A model generated the notes under the pieces. The model searched no databases. It saw only the letters and a program-made list of their open reading frames with translations, and was not told the origin of the DNA. Source: Luminiphilus sp051201685 (lineage in GTDB: Bacteria; Pseudomonadota; Gammaproteobacteria; Pseudomonadales; Halieaceae). Taken from it: a stretch of 64,000 nt of DNA. The translations under genes and the position numbers were made by a program. Location: contig NZ_CP179213.1 in NCBI RefSeq assembly GCF_051201685.1, forward strand, positions 3,038,001 through 3,102,000, in the 5' to 3' direction. Positions 25,634-34,975 of the stretch are shown piece after piece (the first letter of the stretch is position 1; each line of letters opens with the position of its first letter).

Positions 25634-28600
25634 ATGATTGAATCCATTATTCGGTGGTCCATTGGCAATCGATTTTTTGTCCTACTTGCTACCGTCATTC
25701 TGGTCGGAATGGGCTTATTCTCGCTGAAAAATACGCCAGTTGATGCCATTCCTGATCTATCCGATGTGCAGGTCATCATCAAGACGAGCTATCCAGGCCA
25801 AGCGCCCCAGGTTGTCGAAGACCAAGTGACCTATCCACTTACCACGGCGATGCTATCGGTGCCCGGTGCAGTGACCGTCCGAGGATATTCCTTTTTCGGT
25901 GACTCTTACGTCTATGTGATTTTTGACGAGGGTACGGATCTGTACTGGGCGCGCTCGCGTGTACTGGAATACCTGAGTCAGGTTATGCCGTCTCTGCCAG
26001 AAAATGCCCGCCCGCAACTGGGGCCGGATGCGACCGGTGTCGGCTGGGTATACCTCTATGCACTGGTAGATCGCACTGGTCAGCACGATATCAGCGAGCT
26101 GCGTGCGCTACAGGACTGGTTCCTTAAATACGAGCTGCAAACCGTGCCAGGCGTTTCCGAAGTGGCGGCGATAGGCGGGATGGTCAAGCAATACCAGGTG
26201 ACGGTTGATCCCGAAAAATTGCGTGCCTACGGAATACCGTTATCGCATATTCAAATGGCCATCAAACAGGCGAATCAAGAAGTCGGCGCATCGGTTGTCG
26301 AGATGGCTGAAGCCGAATACATGGTGCGTGCCTCCGGCTATCTTCAAAGTGAGAGTGACCTTAGCAGTATTCCATTGGGCGTGAGTGAGTCCGGTGTTCC
26401 TCTGCGTCTGGCGGATGTCGCGGATATCAATCTCGGCCCGCAGATGCGCCGTGGCATCGCTGAATTAAATGGCGAAGGTGAAACAGTGGGTGCAGTGGTA
26501 GTAATGCGCTTTGGCGAAAATGCGCAAAAAACCATTGATGGCGTCAAAGCCAAGCTGGAAAGCCTTAAAGCGGGGCTTCCCGACGGCGTCGAGGTGGTCA
26601 CGGTGTATGACCGCTCCGGGTTGATTGAAAGTGCGGTCGATAATCTTTGGCACAAGTTGCTTGAAGAGCTTGTCATGGTGGGGCTGGTTTGCGTGGTGTT
26701 CTTACTTCATCTGCGCTCGTCTTTAGTCGCCATTATTAGTCTGCCTATTGGGATTCTCACCGCGTTCGTCGTCATGAACTTTCAGGGATTGAATGCAAAC
26801 ATTATGTCCTTGGGGGGCATTGCAATTGCGATTGGAGCCATGATTGATGGCGCTATTGTGCTGATTGAGAACCTTCACAAGCATCTGGAGCGCCACGACC
26901 AGATTACCAATGAAAAACGCTGGCAAATCGTGGCGGACTCTGCCTCTGAGGTAGGCCCGGCGCTGTTTTTCAGTTTGCTTATTATCACCGTCAGCTTTAT
27001 CCCGGTCTTCACTCTGGAAGCGCAGGAGGGACGTATGTTCTCTCCGCTTGCCTTTACCAAAACCTATGCCATGGGAGCTGCAGCCGCACTGGCGATTACG
27101 CTGGTACCCGTGCTGATGGGCTACTTTATTCGCGGGAAGATTCTACCGGAGCAGAAAAACCCGGTGAATCGAGTGCTCATTGCCACCTATATGCCGGTAC
27201 TGAAAAAAGTACTGCAATTCCCGAAGATCACCTTGCTTATTACGCTGCTTATCGCTGCTAGCAGTCTTTGGCCGTTGCAACGCATCGGCAGCGAGTTTAT
27301 GCCTGCGTTGGATGAAGGCGATTTGATGTATATGCCGACAACCTATCCGGGCATATCCATAGGGCAGGCGAGAGAACTGCTTCAGCAGACGGACAAGCTG
27401 ATCCGCACTGTACCGGAAGTGGAGACCGTCTTTGGCAAAGTAGGGCGTGCGGAAACGGCGACAGATCCCGCGCCACTGACCATGATCGAGACCTTCATTC
27501 AGCTTAAAGATCGCAGCGAATGGCGCGAGGGCGTCACCACGGACTCGCTAAAAAGGGAGTTTGATGCATTGGTGAAATTACCCGGTGTCACCAACGCCTG
27601 GGTGATGCCGATCAAAACGCGTATCGACATGCTCGCGACCGGGATAAAAACACCGGTCGGTATTAAAGTCGCTGGGGAAGACCTCAATCAAATCCAGCTT
27701 ATCGGCCAACAACTTGAACAGATTTTGGCAGAGGTGCCCGGCACGGCCTCGGTTTATTCCGAACGGGTTGCCGGTGGTCGTTACATCAACGTTGATATTG
27801 ATCGAGAAAAAGCCTCGCGCTTCGGTCTGAATATCGCGGATGTACAACAGGTTGTTGCGTCGGCTATCGGTGGTATGAACGTGACACAAACCGTGGAAGG
27901 TTTAGAGCGCTATCCCATTAATGTGCGTTATCCGCAAGCTTATCGGGATTCTCCCGAGCAGCTAGCCTTGCTACCTGTCATCACGCCCACTGGGCAACGC
28001 ATTGCGCTTGGCGATGTTGCCAATATCTATGTTGAAAATGGCCCACCCGGAATCAAGAGTGAGAATTCGCGAATTAACGGCTGGACTTACGTAGACATCG
28101 AAGGCATTGACGTTGGCAGCTATGTAGAACAAGCCATGCAGACGGTCAGCGAAGAGCTGGAGTTACCCACTGGCTATTCCATCAACTGGTCTGGCCAGTA
28201 TGAATATATGTTGCGGGCGAAGGAAAAGCTGACCTATATGGTGCCGCTCACTCTCGCGATCATTGTGATCTTGCTGTACGTGAACTTCGGGCGAGTCACG
28301 CCTGTGGCGCTTCTTGTATTCACTATGCCGATGTCATTGGTAGGAAGCGTTTGGCTGATGTACTGGCTCGGTTTCAACTTCTCCATCGCGGTCGGTGTTG
28401 GATTAATCGCCCTCGCAGGGATTGCGGTAGAAACCGGCGTGATCATGATCGTTTATTTGAATCAAGCGCTGCGAGAACTACATGAAAAAAGCAGCGTCGC
28501 TCAAAATCAGATAACCACAGAGATGCTTTCCGCTGCCGTATTGCGTGGTGCGGGTTTGCGTGTTCGCCCGGTCTTGATGACAGCGGGCGCCACCATTATC

Positions 28601-28816
28601 GGCCTGATACCCATCATGTTAGGCACAGGAACCGGATCAGAAGTCATGAGCCGGCTGGCAGCCCCCATGGTCGGCGGCATGGTCAGCTCGGTCTTACTGA
28701 CTTTGCTGGTATTGCCCTGTATCTACTTTTTGTGGCAGAAATTTCTGCTTTCTAAACCTACTCAAACGAGTTTATTGAGTCATTCCCCAAAACCTAGCTC
28801 TGGAGCTAAATCATGA
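25634..28816 (+). CDS. cusA: CusA/SilA-like RND heavy-metal efflux pump
   Basis: 1060 residues with the 12-helix RND plan: first helix near residues 13-30, periplasmic domain with PGQAPQVVEDQVTYPLTTAM, the helix group near 340-500 (GGIAIAIGAMIDGAIVLIEN), and the second half beginning near 515. CusA-specific features are present: ALDEGDLMYMPTTYPGISIG and IKTRIDMLATGIKTPVGIKV (containing the Met corresponding to M623 of E. coli CusA), and ERVAGGRYINVDIDREKASR. It exports Cu(I)/Ag(I), driven by protons, through CusC with CusB. It ends overlapping the CopC start (ATGA). Other monovalent-metal specificity cannot be fully excluded. Confidence 0.93.
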   Translation: MIESIIRWSIGNRFFVLLATVILVGMGLFSLKNTPVDAIPDLSDVQVIIKTSYPGQAPQVVEDQVTYPLTTAMLSVPGAVTVRGYSFFGDSYVYVIFDEGTDLYWARSRVLEYLSQVMPSLPENARPQLGPDATGVGWVYLYALVDRTGQHDISELRALQDWFLKYELQTVPGVSEVAAIGGMVKQYQVTVDPEKLRAYGIPLSHIQMAIKQANQEVGASVVEMAEAEYMVRASGYLQSESDLSSIPLGVSESGVPLRLADVADINLGPQMRRGIAELNGEGETVGAVVVMRFGENAQKTIDGVKAKLESLKAGLPDGVEVVTVYDRSGLIESAVDNLWHKLLEELVMVGLVCVVFLLHLRSSLVAIISLPIGILTAFVVMNFQGLNANIMSLGGIAIAIGAMIDGAIVLIENLHKHLERHDQITNEKRWQIVADSASEVGPALFFSLLIITVSFIPVFTLEAQEGRMFSPLAFTKTYAMGAAAALAITLVPVLMGYFIRGKILPEQKNPVNRVLIATYMPVLKKVLQFPKITLLITLLIAASSLWPLQRIGSEFMPALDEGDLMYMPTTYPGISIGQARELLQQTDKLIRTVPEVETVFGKVGRAETATDPAPLTMIETFIQLKDRSEWREGVTTDSLKREFDALVKLPGVTNAWVMPIKTRIDMLATGIKTPVGIKVAGEDLNQIQLIGQQLEQILAEVPGTASVYSERVAGGRYINVDIDREKASRFGLNIADVQQVVASAIGGMNVTQTVEGLERYPINVRYPQAYRDSPEQLALLPVITPTGQRIALGDVANIYVENGPPGIKSENSRINGWTYVDIEGIDVGSYVEQAMQTVSEELELPTGYSINWSGQYEYMLRAKEKLTYMVPLTLAIIVILLYVNFGRVTPVALLVFTMPMSLVGSVWLMYWLGFNFSIAVGVGLIALAGIAVETGVIMIVYLNQALRELHEKSSVAQNQITTEMLSAAVLRGAGLRVRPVLMTAGATIIGLIPIMLGTGTGSEVMSRLAAPMVGGMVSSVLLTLLVLPCIYFLWQKFLLSKPTQTSLLSHSPKPSSGAKS

Positions 28817-29259
28817 AACAACTCAGTCTAATTTTTACGCTGCTAACAGCACTTATTGTGGCAACCAATACTCATGCGCATACCGGCCTCGAAAGTTCGG
28901 TGCCGAGCAACAATACGATGTTGATGGAGAGCCTTGAGGAAATTGAGCTGCACTTTGCCAGCGAGGTCAATCTGATCAAGCTAGAACTGGTCGATAGGGC
29001 GAACGGTGAGTCCGTTTCGCTCGGTTTTAAGCCTACAACGGCAGCGGCAACCGATTTCAGCCAGCCGCTACCTGCACTGAAGATCGGTACCTACCAGGTC
29101 AACTGGGCGGCGATGGGCGCGGATGGCCACAAAATGGAAGGGGATTTCAGCTTTATGATGCATGTGGAATCTGATGCCGGAGCCATGATGCACCCTGACA
29201 GCGACCAAATGCATGGCGCTGAAGCGAGCCAAGGCGAATCCAGTCATAGCGGCCACTAA
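28813..29259 (+). CDS. copC: CopC-like periplasmic copper-binding protein
   Basis: 148 residues. A signal peptide ends in THA, leaving a mature N-terminus HTGLESSVPSNNTML, the CopC signature with an N-terminal histidine that binds Cu(II). The beta-barrel body ends in AAMGADGHKMEGDFSFMMHV, with the second expected histidine. Unlike short CopC proteins it carries a Met/His tail (MMHPDSDQMHG...SSHSGH), adding possible Cu(I) sites. It is coupled to cusA by an ATGA overlap and followed by copD. Confidence 0.85.
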   Translation: MKQLSLIFTLLTALIVATNTHAHTGLESSVPSNNTMLMESLEEIELHFASEVNLIKLELVDRANGESVSLGFKPTTAAATDFSQPLPALKIGTYQVNWAAMGADGHKMEGDFSFMMHVESDAGAMMHPDSDQMHGAEASQGESSHSGH

Positions 29260-29277
29260 TCCACAGTGGTCTTTGGT

Positions 29278-30183
29278 ATGAATGGTTGGCTCGCAGGGCA
29301 GGTGGTTTGCAAACTACTGATCTACTTTGGTCTGGCGACTGTGATTGGGGGCGTTTTCTGTCTCAATTTAACCCAGGCTGCGCGAAACCTGATGGCTGTG
29401 CTGAGAGGCTATTTTCTAGTGTCCGTCGTGCTGGGTTTGCTTGCCTCCATTCTGTCTTTCTTCTTGAAGGTGGGATACCTCGCCGAATCTGGTGTTGGAG
29501 GTATGTTCGATAGCCTGTATCTGACGATCCTGTGGAGTTCATCCGTTGGTGCTGCCACCGCATGGCAAGCGAGTGGTTTTGGCATCCTTTTGATCGCCAT
29601 TTTGTGGTTGGTTTCGGGGTCACAAACGAGTAAATCAACAGATGCGCTAGGCCCTTGGTTTATTTGGGCTTTGATTGCTCTGGGAGTGTTGATGGTGATC
29701 CGTTCAATCTCCATGGTCGGACACCCTGCAGGCATCAATGTGACCGCCCAAATAGCGATTGCACTGCATGCTTTCGCTGGACTCTGGTGGCTGGGGTCAC
29801 TTGTGCCTTTGCACGCTTCCTGCACCAGGCTTGCGAACCCGTCATTACACCAGCTAATGCATCGTTTCGGGAACATTGCCCTTGTTGTTGTCCTTATGCT
29901 TCTCGCCACCGGGGGCTGGGTAGCGCTAGAGCTATTTACGTTTCCCGCAGAGCTGGTGACTACGGCCTATGGGCGCAGCTTTTTGATCAAGATCAGCCTC
30001 GTTATGGGGCTGCTTAGCTTTGCTCTCTGGCATAAGGCCCGTTTGGTACCCAGTCTTTTACACCGCCCCAGTTCGGCTCACAGCCTCAAACGTTCCATTC
30101 GTATTGAAACCTTTGTCGGTATTGCCGTGTTGATCGCCACAGCAATACTTACTACAGCGGTAGGCCCAGCTCATGTGTCTTAA
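29278..30183 (+). CDS. copD: CopD-family inner-membrane protein
   Basis: 301 residues from ATG 29278 (a GTG at 29266 is possible; neither has a strong ribosome binding site). About eight transmembrane helices. The C-terminal CopD domain shows conserved histidine/aromatic features (LHAFAGLWWLGSLVPLHASC, ATGGWVALELFTFPAELVTT, YGRSFLIKISLVMGLLSFAL). CopC and CopD together are thought to move copper across the inner membrane or deliver it to enzymes. Here they follow CusCBA in the same direction, closing the resistance cluster before the regulator. Confidence 0.82.
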   Translation: MNGWLAGQVVCKLLIYFGLATVIGGVFCLNLTQAARNLMAVLRGYFLVSVVLGLLASILSFFLKVGYLAESGVGGMFDSLYLTILWSSSVGAATAWQASGFGILLIAILWLVSGSQTSKSTDALGPWFIWALIALGVLMVIRSISMVGHPAGINVTAQIAIALHAFAGLWWLGSLVPLHASCTRLANPSLHQLMHRFGNIALVVVLMLLATGGWVALELFTFPAELVTTAYGRSFLIKISLVMGLLSFALWHKARLVPSLLHRPSSAHSLKRSIRIETFVGIAVLIATAILTTAVGPAHVS

Positions 30184-30191
30184 GAAAGGTA

Positions 30192-30222
30192 TTGACCTCT
30201 GTGTTGGACACAGGTGTAGCCT
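30192..30222 (+). promoter_or_regulatory. MerR-type promoter (19-bp spacer) of the merR-like gene
   Basis: TTGACC (30192-30197), exactly 19 bp, TAGCCT (30217-30222). The spacer contains an imperfect dyad, CTGTG-TTGGA-CACAG. The layout copies the CueR-controlled copA promoter (TTGACC, 19 bp, TAACCT). It lies 73 bp before the MerR-family gene, so the regulator probably controls itself. Confidence 0.65.
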
Positions 30223-30294
30223 AAGTAATGACCAAGACCTTTGTTTAATTAATGGCTTTTTTTACTGGATTATCAAACTAAAGGTGCCTGTTGT

Positions 30295-30687
30295 ATGCGT
30301 GTAAAAGAATTGGCTAACAAGCTCGATATTACTCCCGAAACGGTGAGGTACTACACCCGTATTGGTTACCTGAATCCTCCTAACGAACGAGGCAATAACT
30401 ATCGTGATTATGGGCCCAATGAAGAACGCTATCTTCGGTTTATTTTGAATGCTCGGCGACTCGGTTTTTCCGTTAAAGATATTGGCGAGTTGCTTTGCCA
30501 TGCAGATAAAGGTCGTTCTCCTTGCCCTGCGGCACGCAGCTTAATAATAGAGCGCCTAAAAGAAACTGAGCAGCGCTTTCAAGAAGCACAGGAGCTAAGA
30601 AAGCGCGCTACGCGACAGCTTTCAAGCCGAACGCGGCTGACCTTCCTCGCCACAGACATATTTCCTGAACCACAGTCTTCGGTGTAG
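30295..30687 (+). CDS. MerR-family metal-responsive regulator
   Basis: 130 residues. The winged helix-turn-helix is clear: MRVKELANKLDITPETVRYY, then TRIGYLNPPNERGNNYRDY and RFILNARRLGFSVKDIGELL. The dimerisation helix follows. Possible metal ligands are C68, H69 and C77 (CHADKGRSPCPAAR); C77 matches the cysteine at the start of the dimer helix in ZntR and MerR. The C-terminal cysteine pair of CueR/ZntR is missing, so sensing differs or is weaker. It is preceded by a 19-bp-spacer promoter and follows the cus/cop genes, so it likely activates them in response to Cu/Ag. Confidence 0.85.
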   Translation: MRVKELANKLDITPETVRYYTRIGYLNPPNERGNNYRDYGPNEERYLRFILNARRLGFSVKDIGELLCHADKGRSPCPAARSLIIERLKETEQRFQEAQELRKRATRQLSSRTRLTFLATDIFPEPQSSV

Positions 30688-30695
30688 ATTATCAG

Positions 30696-30727
30696 GTGTC
30701 CACGCGCGTCTTGGTGCGGCCAATCGG
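30696..30727 (+). repeat. Island right-end inverted repeat
   Basis: GTGTCCAC, 8 bp, TGGTGCGGC, 3 bp, TCGG, directly followed by the tRNA-Val repeat. It matches the left-end sequence at 16926-16954 in inverted orientation, and also 34976-35005 (starting GTCCAC) in direct orientation. Confidence 0.5.
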
Positions 30728-30776
30728 CCTTGACATGGTAGAGGTCGGCGGTTCGAATCCGCCTGGTCCTACCAAA
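30728..30776 (+). repeat. attR: tRNA-Val 3' direct repeat
   Basis: 49 bp identical to 16855-16903. It lacks the 5' half of the tRNA (no AGGACCA acceptor strand), so it is not a functional tRNA gene. Confidence 0.75.
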
Positions 30777-30782
30777 TGACAA

Positions 30783-30807
30783 ACCCTCGCCATCGGCGGG
30801 GGTTTTT
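30783..30807 (+). terminator. Intrinsic terminator after the attR repeat
   Basis: ACCCTCGCC and GGCGGGGGT form a 9-bp stem (one T-G pair) with a 3-nt loop, followed by TTTT. It lies 6 bp after the tRNA-Val 3' fragment and was probably the original terminator of tRNA-Val before the island inserted. Confidence 0.75.
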
Positions 30808-30849
30808 CGTTTGGGGGTTTAGCTGGTTTGAAGCGCCGAAGGCGGTCGA

Positions 30850-30933
30850 CAAATCACGACCCAAGGAGTGATTTGCATGGAGTCGCTTGCGACGACACCC
30901 GAAGGGTCAAAACGCGAGATGCAATCGCGTTTT
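30850..30933 (+). ncRNA. Four-hairpin array in a tRNA-Val T-arm-like setting, copy 1
   Basis: Four successive hairpins: CAAATCAC/GTGATTTG with loop GACCCAAGGA (30850-30875); GTCGC/GCGAC with loop TT (30882-30893); ACCC/GGGT with loop GAA (30897-30907); and AAAACGCGA/TCGCGTTTT with loop GATGCAA (30909-30933). It is preceded by GGCGGTCGA and followed by AATCCGCCTGGTCC (30938 on), the two sides of the tRNA-Val T-arm. Copy 2 at 35035-35120 has the same order and nearly the same loops but different, still paired, stem sequences. It may be an RNA or a single-stranded DNA structure; the type label is tentative. Confidence 0.5.
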
Positions 30934-30937
30934 GATT

Positions 30938-30959
30938 AATCCGCCTGGTCCTACCAAAT
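30938..30959 (+). repeat. Second tRNA-Val 3'-end fragment
   Basis: 22 bp identical to the end of tRNA-Val plus AAAT (AATCCGCCTGGTCC through ACCAAAT), closing the hairpin array. Confidence 0.7.
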
Positions 30960-31073
30960 TTCTAAGCTGCTGTTTTTATGAAACTTTATTTCTTTCGGAA
31001 TCATGCGTTTTAACGTGTTTCTGTGCGTGGACACTACCGCGCAGAGATAGTGATCAAATCCGATAAGCGAATC

Positions 31074-31544
31074 TCATACTAACTTCGCCAGACTTATTGC
31101 CGTTTCGGATTTCACCTCTTCGATTACTACGTAAGTATGGGTTTGATCAATCAAAGGGATCATCGCCAGTTTCTCACCTAGAAACCTTTGATAGTCCTGC
31201 ATATCTGAACAGCGGATCTTCAACAGAAAATCAAATCCGCCAGCCACCATATGGCAGCTTTCGACTTCCGGGAGAGACATCATTTCGCGAGAGAATTCTC
31301 GAAGGTTAGCCGTGCTGGTATTGGTGAGAAGAACCTGAATGAATGCCATTGTTGAGGCGTTGAGCTTGCGAGCATCGGCGAGCGCGACATAGCCAAGGAT
31401 ATAACCCTCCCGTTCCAAGCGACGAACACGGTCCAAGCAAGGAGTGGGACTGAGACCAACTTTTGATGCGAGTTTCACATTGGATAGACGGCCGTTTTGC
31501 TGCAGTAGCTCAAGAATTTTTCGATCAATGCGATCAAGAGACAT
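31074..31544 (-). CDS. Lrp/AsnC-family regulator, probable regulator of putA
   Basis: 156 residues from ATG 31544 (GAGGAA upstream; an earlier in-frame ATG at 31577 is less likely). N-terminal helix-turn-helix: LDRIDRKILELLQQNGRLSN, then VKLASKVGLSPTPCLDRVRR. The C-terminal RAM ligand-binding domain includes VESCHMVAGGFDFLLKIRCS. It is divergent from putA across about 140 bp, the arrangement typical for Lrp-type regulators (PutR-like) that activate proline catabolism when proline binds. Function is inferred from that context. Confidence 0.88.
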   Translation of the reverse strand: MSLDRIDRKILELLQQNGRLSNVKLASKVGLSPTPCLDRVRRLEREGYILGYVALADARKLNASTMAFIQVLLTNTSTANLREFSREMMSLPEVESCHMVAGGFDFLLKIRCSDMQDYQRFLGEKLAMIPLIDQTHTYVVIEEVKSETAISLAKLV

Positions 31545-31686
31545 AGTTAAAAATTCCTCAGTGTTAAATATCGGCATCTGAATTTTTACAATATTTTAAA
31601 CTTCTTTATTCCGATTTTTGGAGAATAAAACTGTTCAATTTAACGATAATACAGACATAACTGTTTTTGAAAGGGGGCTTAATGAG

Positions 31687-34600
31687 ATGAAAGAGTTAAG
31701 ACATTCCATTCGGGCTCACACCAATGGAGACGAGACATCATTAGTCAACGAACTGTTGAGTCACGACAGTCTGGATTCAGCAAAACAAGCCTTGATTTCA
31801 AAGCAAGCGACCTCACTCGTCAATGCTTGTCGTGAATGCAGCCATCAGGCAGGTACCTTGGATGCATTCCTCCAAGAGTTTGGACTTTCAAACAAGGAGG
31901 GTGTCGCGCTCATGTGCCTAGCCGAGGCCCTGCTCCGTGTTCCGGATGAAGCGACGGCTGATCAGCTCGTCGGAGAAAAGATCCGCTCGGGAGACTGGGG
32001 ATCGCATCAGGGCGCATCCTCATCTCGCTTTGTGAATGCCTCAATTTGGGGACTCATGCTGACCGGACGGGTCATGGCGCTTGGAAGTGAGGCCACCGAA
32101 GATACGGGATCCTGGGTACAAGCCCTTACGAGGAAAATGGGCGAACCTGTCGTCCGGCGAGCGATCCTGCAGGCCATGAAAATCATGGGGGGTCAGTATG
32201 TGCTGGGGCGCACAATTAAGGAGGCTATTCGTAAAGGTCGCGCAGCCAACAGCCCCAGCACCCGTTTTTCTTTCGACATGCTGGGCGAAGGGGCTCGCAC
32301 CGCCAGTGACGCGCAACGCTATTTTGATGCCTATGGCGAGGCAATTCGTGTTCTTGCGGACGCTAACACCGAGGTTGACGTCACTCACGCGAACGGAATA
32401 TCCATCAAACTCTCTGCGCTGCATCCACGTTATGCCTTCAGCCAGTATGACCGTGTCATTTCAGAGCTACTGCCTCGACTTAAGCAACTGGCCAAGATGG
32501 CAAGAGCGGGCGGTCTCAGTTTAACCATTGATGCTGAAGAATCAGAGCGGCTGGATGTTTCCCTTGATCTTTTTGAAGCTTTAGCTCGAGACCCCGATCT
32601 CTATGATTGGGATGGTTTGGGGTTTGTCCTACAGGCCTATCAGAAAAGAGCAGAAGCAACATGCGACTGGCTTATCGCCATGGCGAGGGAAACCAATCGG
32701 CGTTTTATGGTTCGGCTTGTAAAGGGCGCTTACTGGGACAGGGAGATCAAGCACGCGCAGGAATTGGGACTGCCCGATTACCCGGTATTTACGCGAAAAT
32801 GCAATACCGACCTCTCCTACCAAATTTGCGCGACAAAGCTGTTGAGTGCGGCTGGTGCTGTATTTCCGCAGTTCGCAACCCATAACGCGCATACCGTCTC
32901 AATGATCAAGGCACTAGCCCAAGGCAATACCGACTTTGAATTCCAGCGTTTGCACGGTATGGGTCAATTACTTTACGCGCAGCTGTCGAAGTCTGACGCA
33001 AGTACGCCAATCCGTGTTTATGCCCCCGTCGGTAATCACAAAGACCTTCTTCCCTACCTCGTCAGGCGGTTACTAGAAAATGGTGCCAACAGCTCCTTTG
33101 TGAACCGATTTCTGGATGCGAGCGTGTCCGCGAGCGAACTGAACCGGGATCCCATCGAACAAGTATTAGCCGTGTCCCAGCGCCGGCACCCCAAAATTCC
33201 GCTGCCCAGACAGTTATATGCCCAAGAGACAGTCCCCTGGCTCAATGCGATGGGGTTTGATTTGAACGACGCGTCAGTGGTCGGAGACCTCTTTCCGAGA
33301 TTGACGTCACTTGCACAACGCACGGAGGCGAGACCTATTGTGGGTGGACAGTCCGTCACGAGCGAGCTAAGACCCGTTATCAATCCCGCCTCGGGCGAGA
33401 CCGCCGGTTACGCTGCCTCAACCAGTCCAGAAGAGCAGGACAAAGCAATCGAACTAGCAGTTTCCGCACAACCGCTTTGGGATCTGCGCGGCGCTCATCA
33501 TCGGGCCGAGTGCCTGGAGCGCGCGGCTGAGCTATTGGAGGCGCAAATACCCGAACTGATGGGAGTCATCGTATCCGAGGCAGGCCGAACCCTCGAAGAC
33601 GCGCTTTCTGAGGTGCGCGAAGCCATAGATTTCTGCCGCTACTACGCACAACAGGCAAGGGAAAAATTTACCGACCCAATAAAACTTCCAGGTCCGACCG
33701 GAGAACTTAACGCGCTTAGTCTCCATGGAAGAGGCGCCTTTCTCTGTATTAGTCCTTGGAACTTCCCCCTAGCTATTTTCATGGGACAGGTAAGTGCCGC
33801 CCTTGTTGCCGGTAATGCGGTCTTAGCAAAACCTGCAGAACAAACACCCCTGATTGCTTTTGAGGCAGTCAAACTATTGCATGAGGCCGGAATCCCCGAG
33901 GACATTCTGCATCTTCTCCCCGGGGACAAAAGCGTAGGGGCTGCTCTGGTGGCTGATAACCGTATTGCAGGCGTGGCGTTTACAGGCAGCACAGAAACCG
34001 CGAAAGGCATCAATCGGGAACTCGCTGCCCGCGATGGCGCCATAATTCCGCTCATCGCTGAAACTGGGGGCATAAATGTAATGCTCGTGGATGCAACAGC
34101 GCTACCTGAGCAAGTTGTCGATGACGTTATCGTTTCGGCATTTCAAAGCGCGGGGCAGCGCTGCAGTGCCCTGCGCGTACTCTATTTACAGGAGGACATC
34201 GCCGATGCGGTGATCGACATGCTACGCGGGGCAACGCTGGAGTTAAGAGTTGGCGATCCAATGGAACTTCGAACCGATGTAGGCCCTGTAATTGACGCCC
34301 AGGCCCAGCAGCTCATCGAAGAGCACACAAACAGAATGCGCCGGGAGGGGCGGCTTTTGTCGAAGGCTTCGCTCAATCCCGACTTAACCAACGGTCATTT
34401 TGTTGCGCCTCAAATCTACGAAATAGATCGCCTCGATCAGCTAGAACGCGAAGTGTTCGGACCCATTTTGCATGTAATTCGCTACAAGAAATCCGAGCTG
34501 CAAGACGTGCTAGCCGATATCAGGGCGTCAAGCTATGGACTCACCTTGGGTATTCACAGCCGCATAGACGGCTTTGCCCAAACGGTATTTGAAAATACCC

Positions 34601-34800
34601 AGGTGGGTAATACGTATATCAATCGCAATACCGTAGGCGCCGTCGTCGGAGTGAACCCATTCGGAGGCCAAGGCCTGTCTGGTACCGGACCTAAAGCTGG
34701 AGGGCCTCACTATTTGTATCGATTTGTTTGGGAGAAAACGCGTACGGACAATGTGGTAGCCAAAGGCGGTAATACGGACCTATTTACGCTGCAGGAATAG
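31687..34800 (+). CDS. putA: Bifunctional proline dehydrogenase/P5C dehydrogenase
   Basis: 1037 residues from ATG 31687, which has AAGGGGG 9 bp upstream; a TTG at 31618 would add 23 residues but has no ribosome binding site. Arm and proline dehydrogenase barrel come first (DAEESERLDVSLDLFEALAR, RLVKGAYWDREIKHAQELGL, FATHNAHTVSMI), binding FAD. The aldehyde dehydrogenase part follows (SPWNFPLAIFMGQVSAALVA, general base in LIAETGGINVML, catalytic Cys in QSAGQRCSALRVL). There is no N-terminal ribbon-helix-helix and the length is short, so this is a type-A PutA that does not repress its own gene. It oxidises proline to glutamate at the inner membrane. The divergent Lrp-type gene is the likely regulator. 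Confidence 0.95.
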   Translation: MKELRHSIRAHTNGDETSLVNELLSHDSLDSAKQALISKQATSLVNACRECSHQAGTLDAFLQEFGLSNKEGVALMCLAEALLRVPDEATADQLVGEKIRSGDWGSHQGASSSRFVNASIWGLMLTGRVMALGSEATEDTGSWVQALTRKMGEPVVRRAILQAMKIMGGQYVLGRTIKEAIRKGRAANSPSTRFSFDMLGEGARTASDAQRYFDAYGEAIRVLADANTEVDVTHANGISIKLSALHPRYAFSQYDRVISELLPRLKQLAKMARAGGLSLTIDAEESERLDVSLDLFEALARDPDLYDWDGLGFVLQAYQKRAEATCDWLIAMARETNRRFMVRLVKGAYWDREIKHAQELGLPDYPVFTRKCNTDLSYQICATKLLSAAGAVFPQFATHNAHTVSMIKALAQGNTDFEFQRLHGMGQLLYAQLSKSDASTPIRVYAPVGNHKDLLPYLVRRLLENGANSSFVNRFLDASVSASELNRDPIEQVLAVSQRRHPKIPLPRQLYAQETVPWLNAMGFDLNDASVVGDLFPRLTSLAQRTEARPIVGGQSVTSELRPVINPASGETAGYAASTSPEEQDKAIELAVSAQPLWDLRGAHHRAECLERAAELLEAQIPELMGVIVSEAGRTLEDALSEVREAIDFCRYYAQQAREKFTDPIKLPGPTGELNALSLHGRGAFLCISPWNFPLAIFMGQVSAALVAGNAVLAKPAEQTPLIAFEAVKLLHEAGIPEDILHLLPGDKSVGAALVADNRIAGVAFTGSTETAKGINRELAARDGAIIPLIAETGGINVMLVDATALPEQVVDDVIVSAFQSAGQRCSALRVLYLQEDIADAVIDMLRGATLELRVGDPMELRTDVGPVIDAQAQQLIEEHTNRMRREGRLLSKASLNPDLTNGHFVAPQIYEIDRLDQLEREVFGPILHVIRYKKSELQDVLADIRASSYGLTLGIHSRIDGFAQTVFENTQVGNTYINRNTVGAVVGVNPFGGQGLSGTGPKAGGPHYLYRFVWEKTRTDNVVAKGGNTDLFTLQE

Positions 34801-34975
34801 TGACTTTGTGAGCATTAGCAACAATCGCTACCAGCAAGCTTTGCGACACCGAAGAAACTGCCAATGATCTGACTTTAAGTGGCGGCAGCCATACAGACTA
34901 TCTCGACTTTAACCCTCGGATCATGGAGTGCAGCCTCGACTGAAGCCCTTGCTCACTTATCGCTAAGTTAGAAGC
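34801..34975. other. Intergenic sequence after putA
   Basis: No gene or clear terminator is seen here. Together with the repeat region that follows, the gene-free stretch runs to 35402; beyond 35135 it again shows nothing I can support. Confidence 0.4.

Noticed and set aside
30696..30703. GTGTCCAC/GTGGACAC as a dispersed signal across the window
   Set aside because: The 8-mer occurs about five times, not far above chance for 64 kb; only the copies at the island ends have additional matching sequence.
30728..30776. Second tRNA-Val gene
   Set aside because: The 5' half and acceptor 5' strand are missing; only the 3' part is duplicated, as expected for an attachment site.
32041..34710. Several long minus-strand open frames inside putA
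   Set aside because: They are antisense shadows of a strongly conserved coding sequence.
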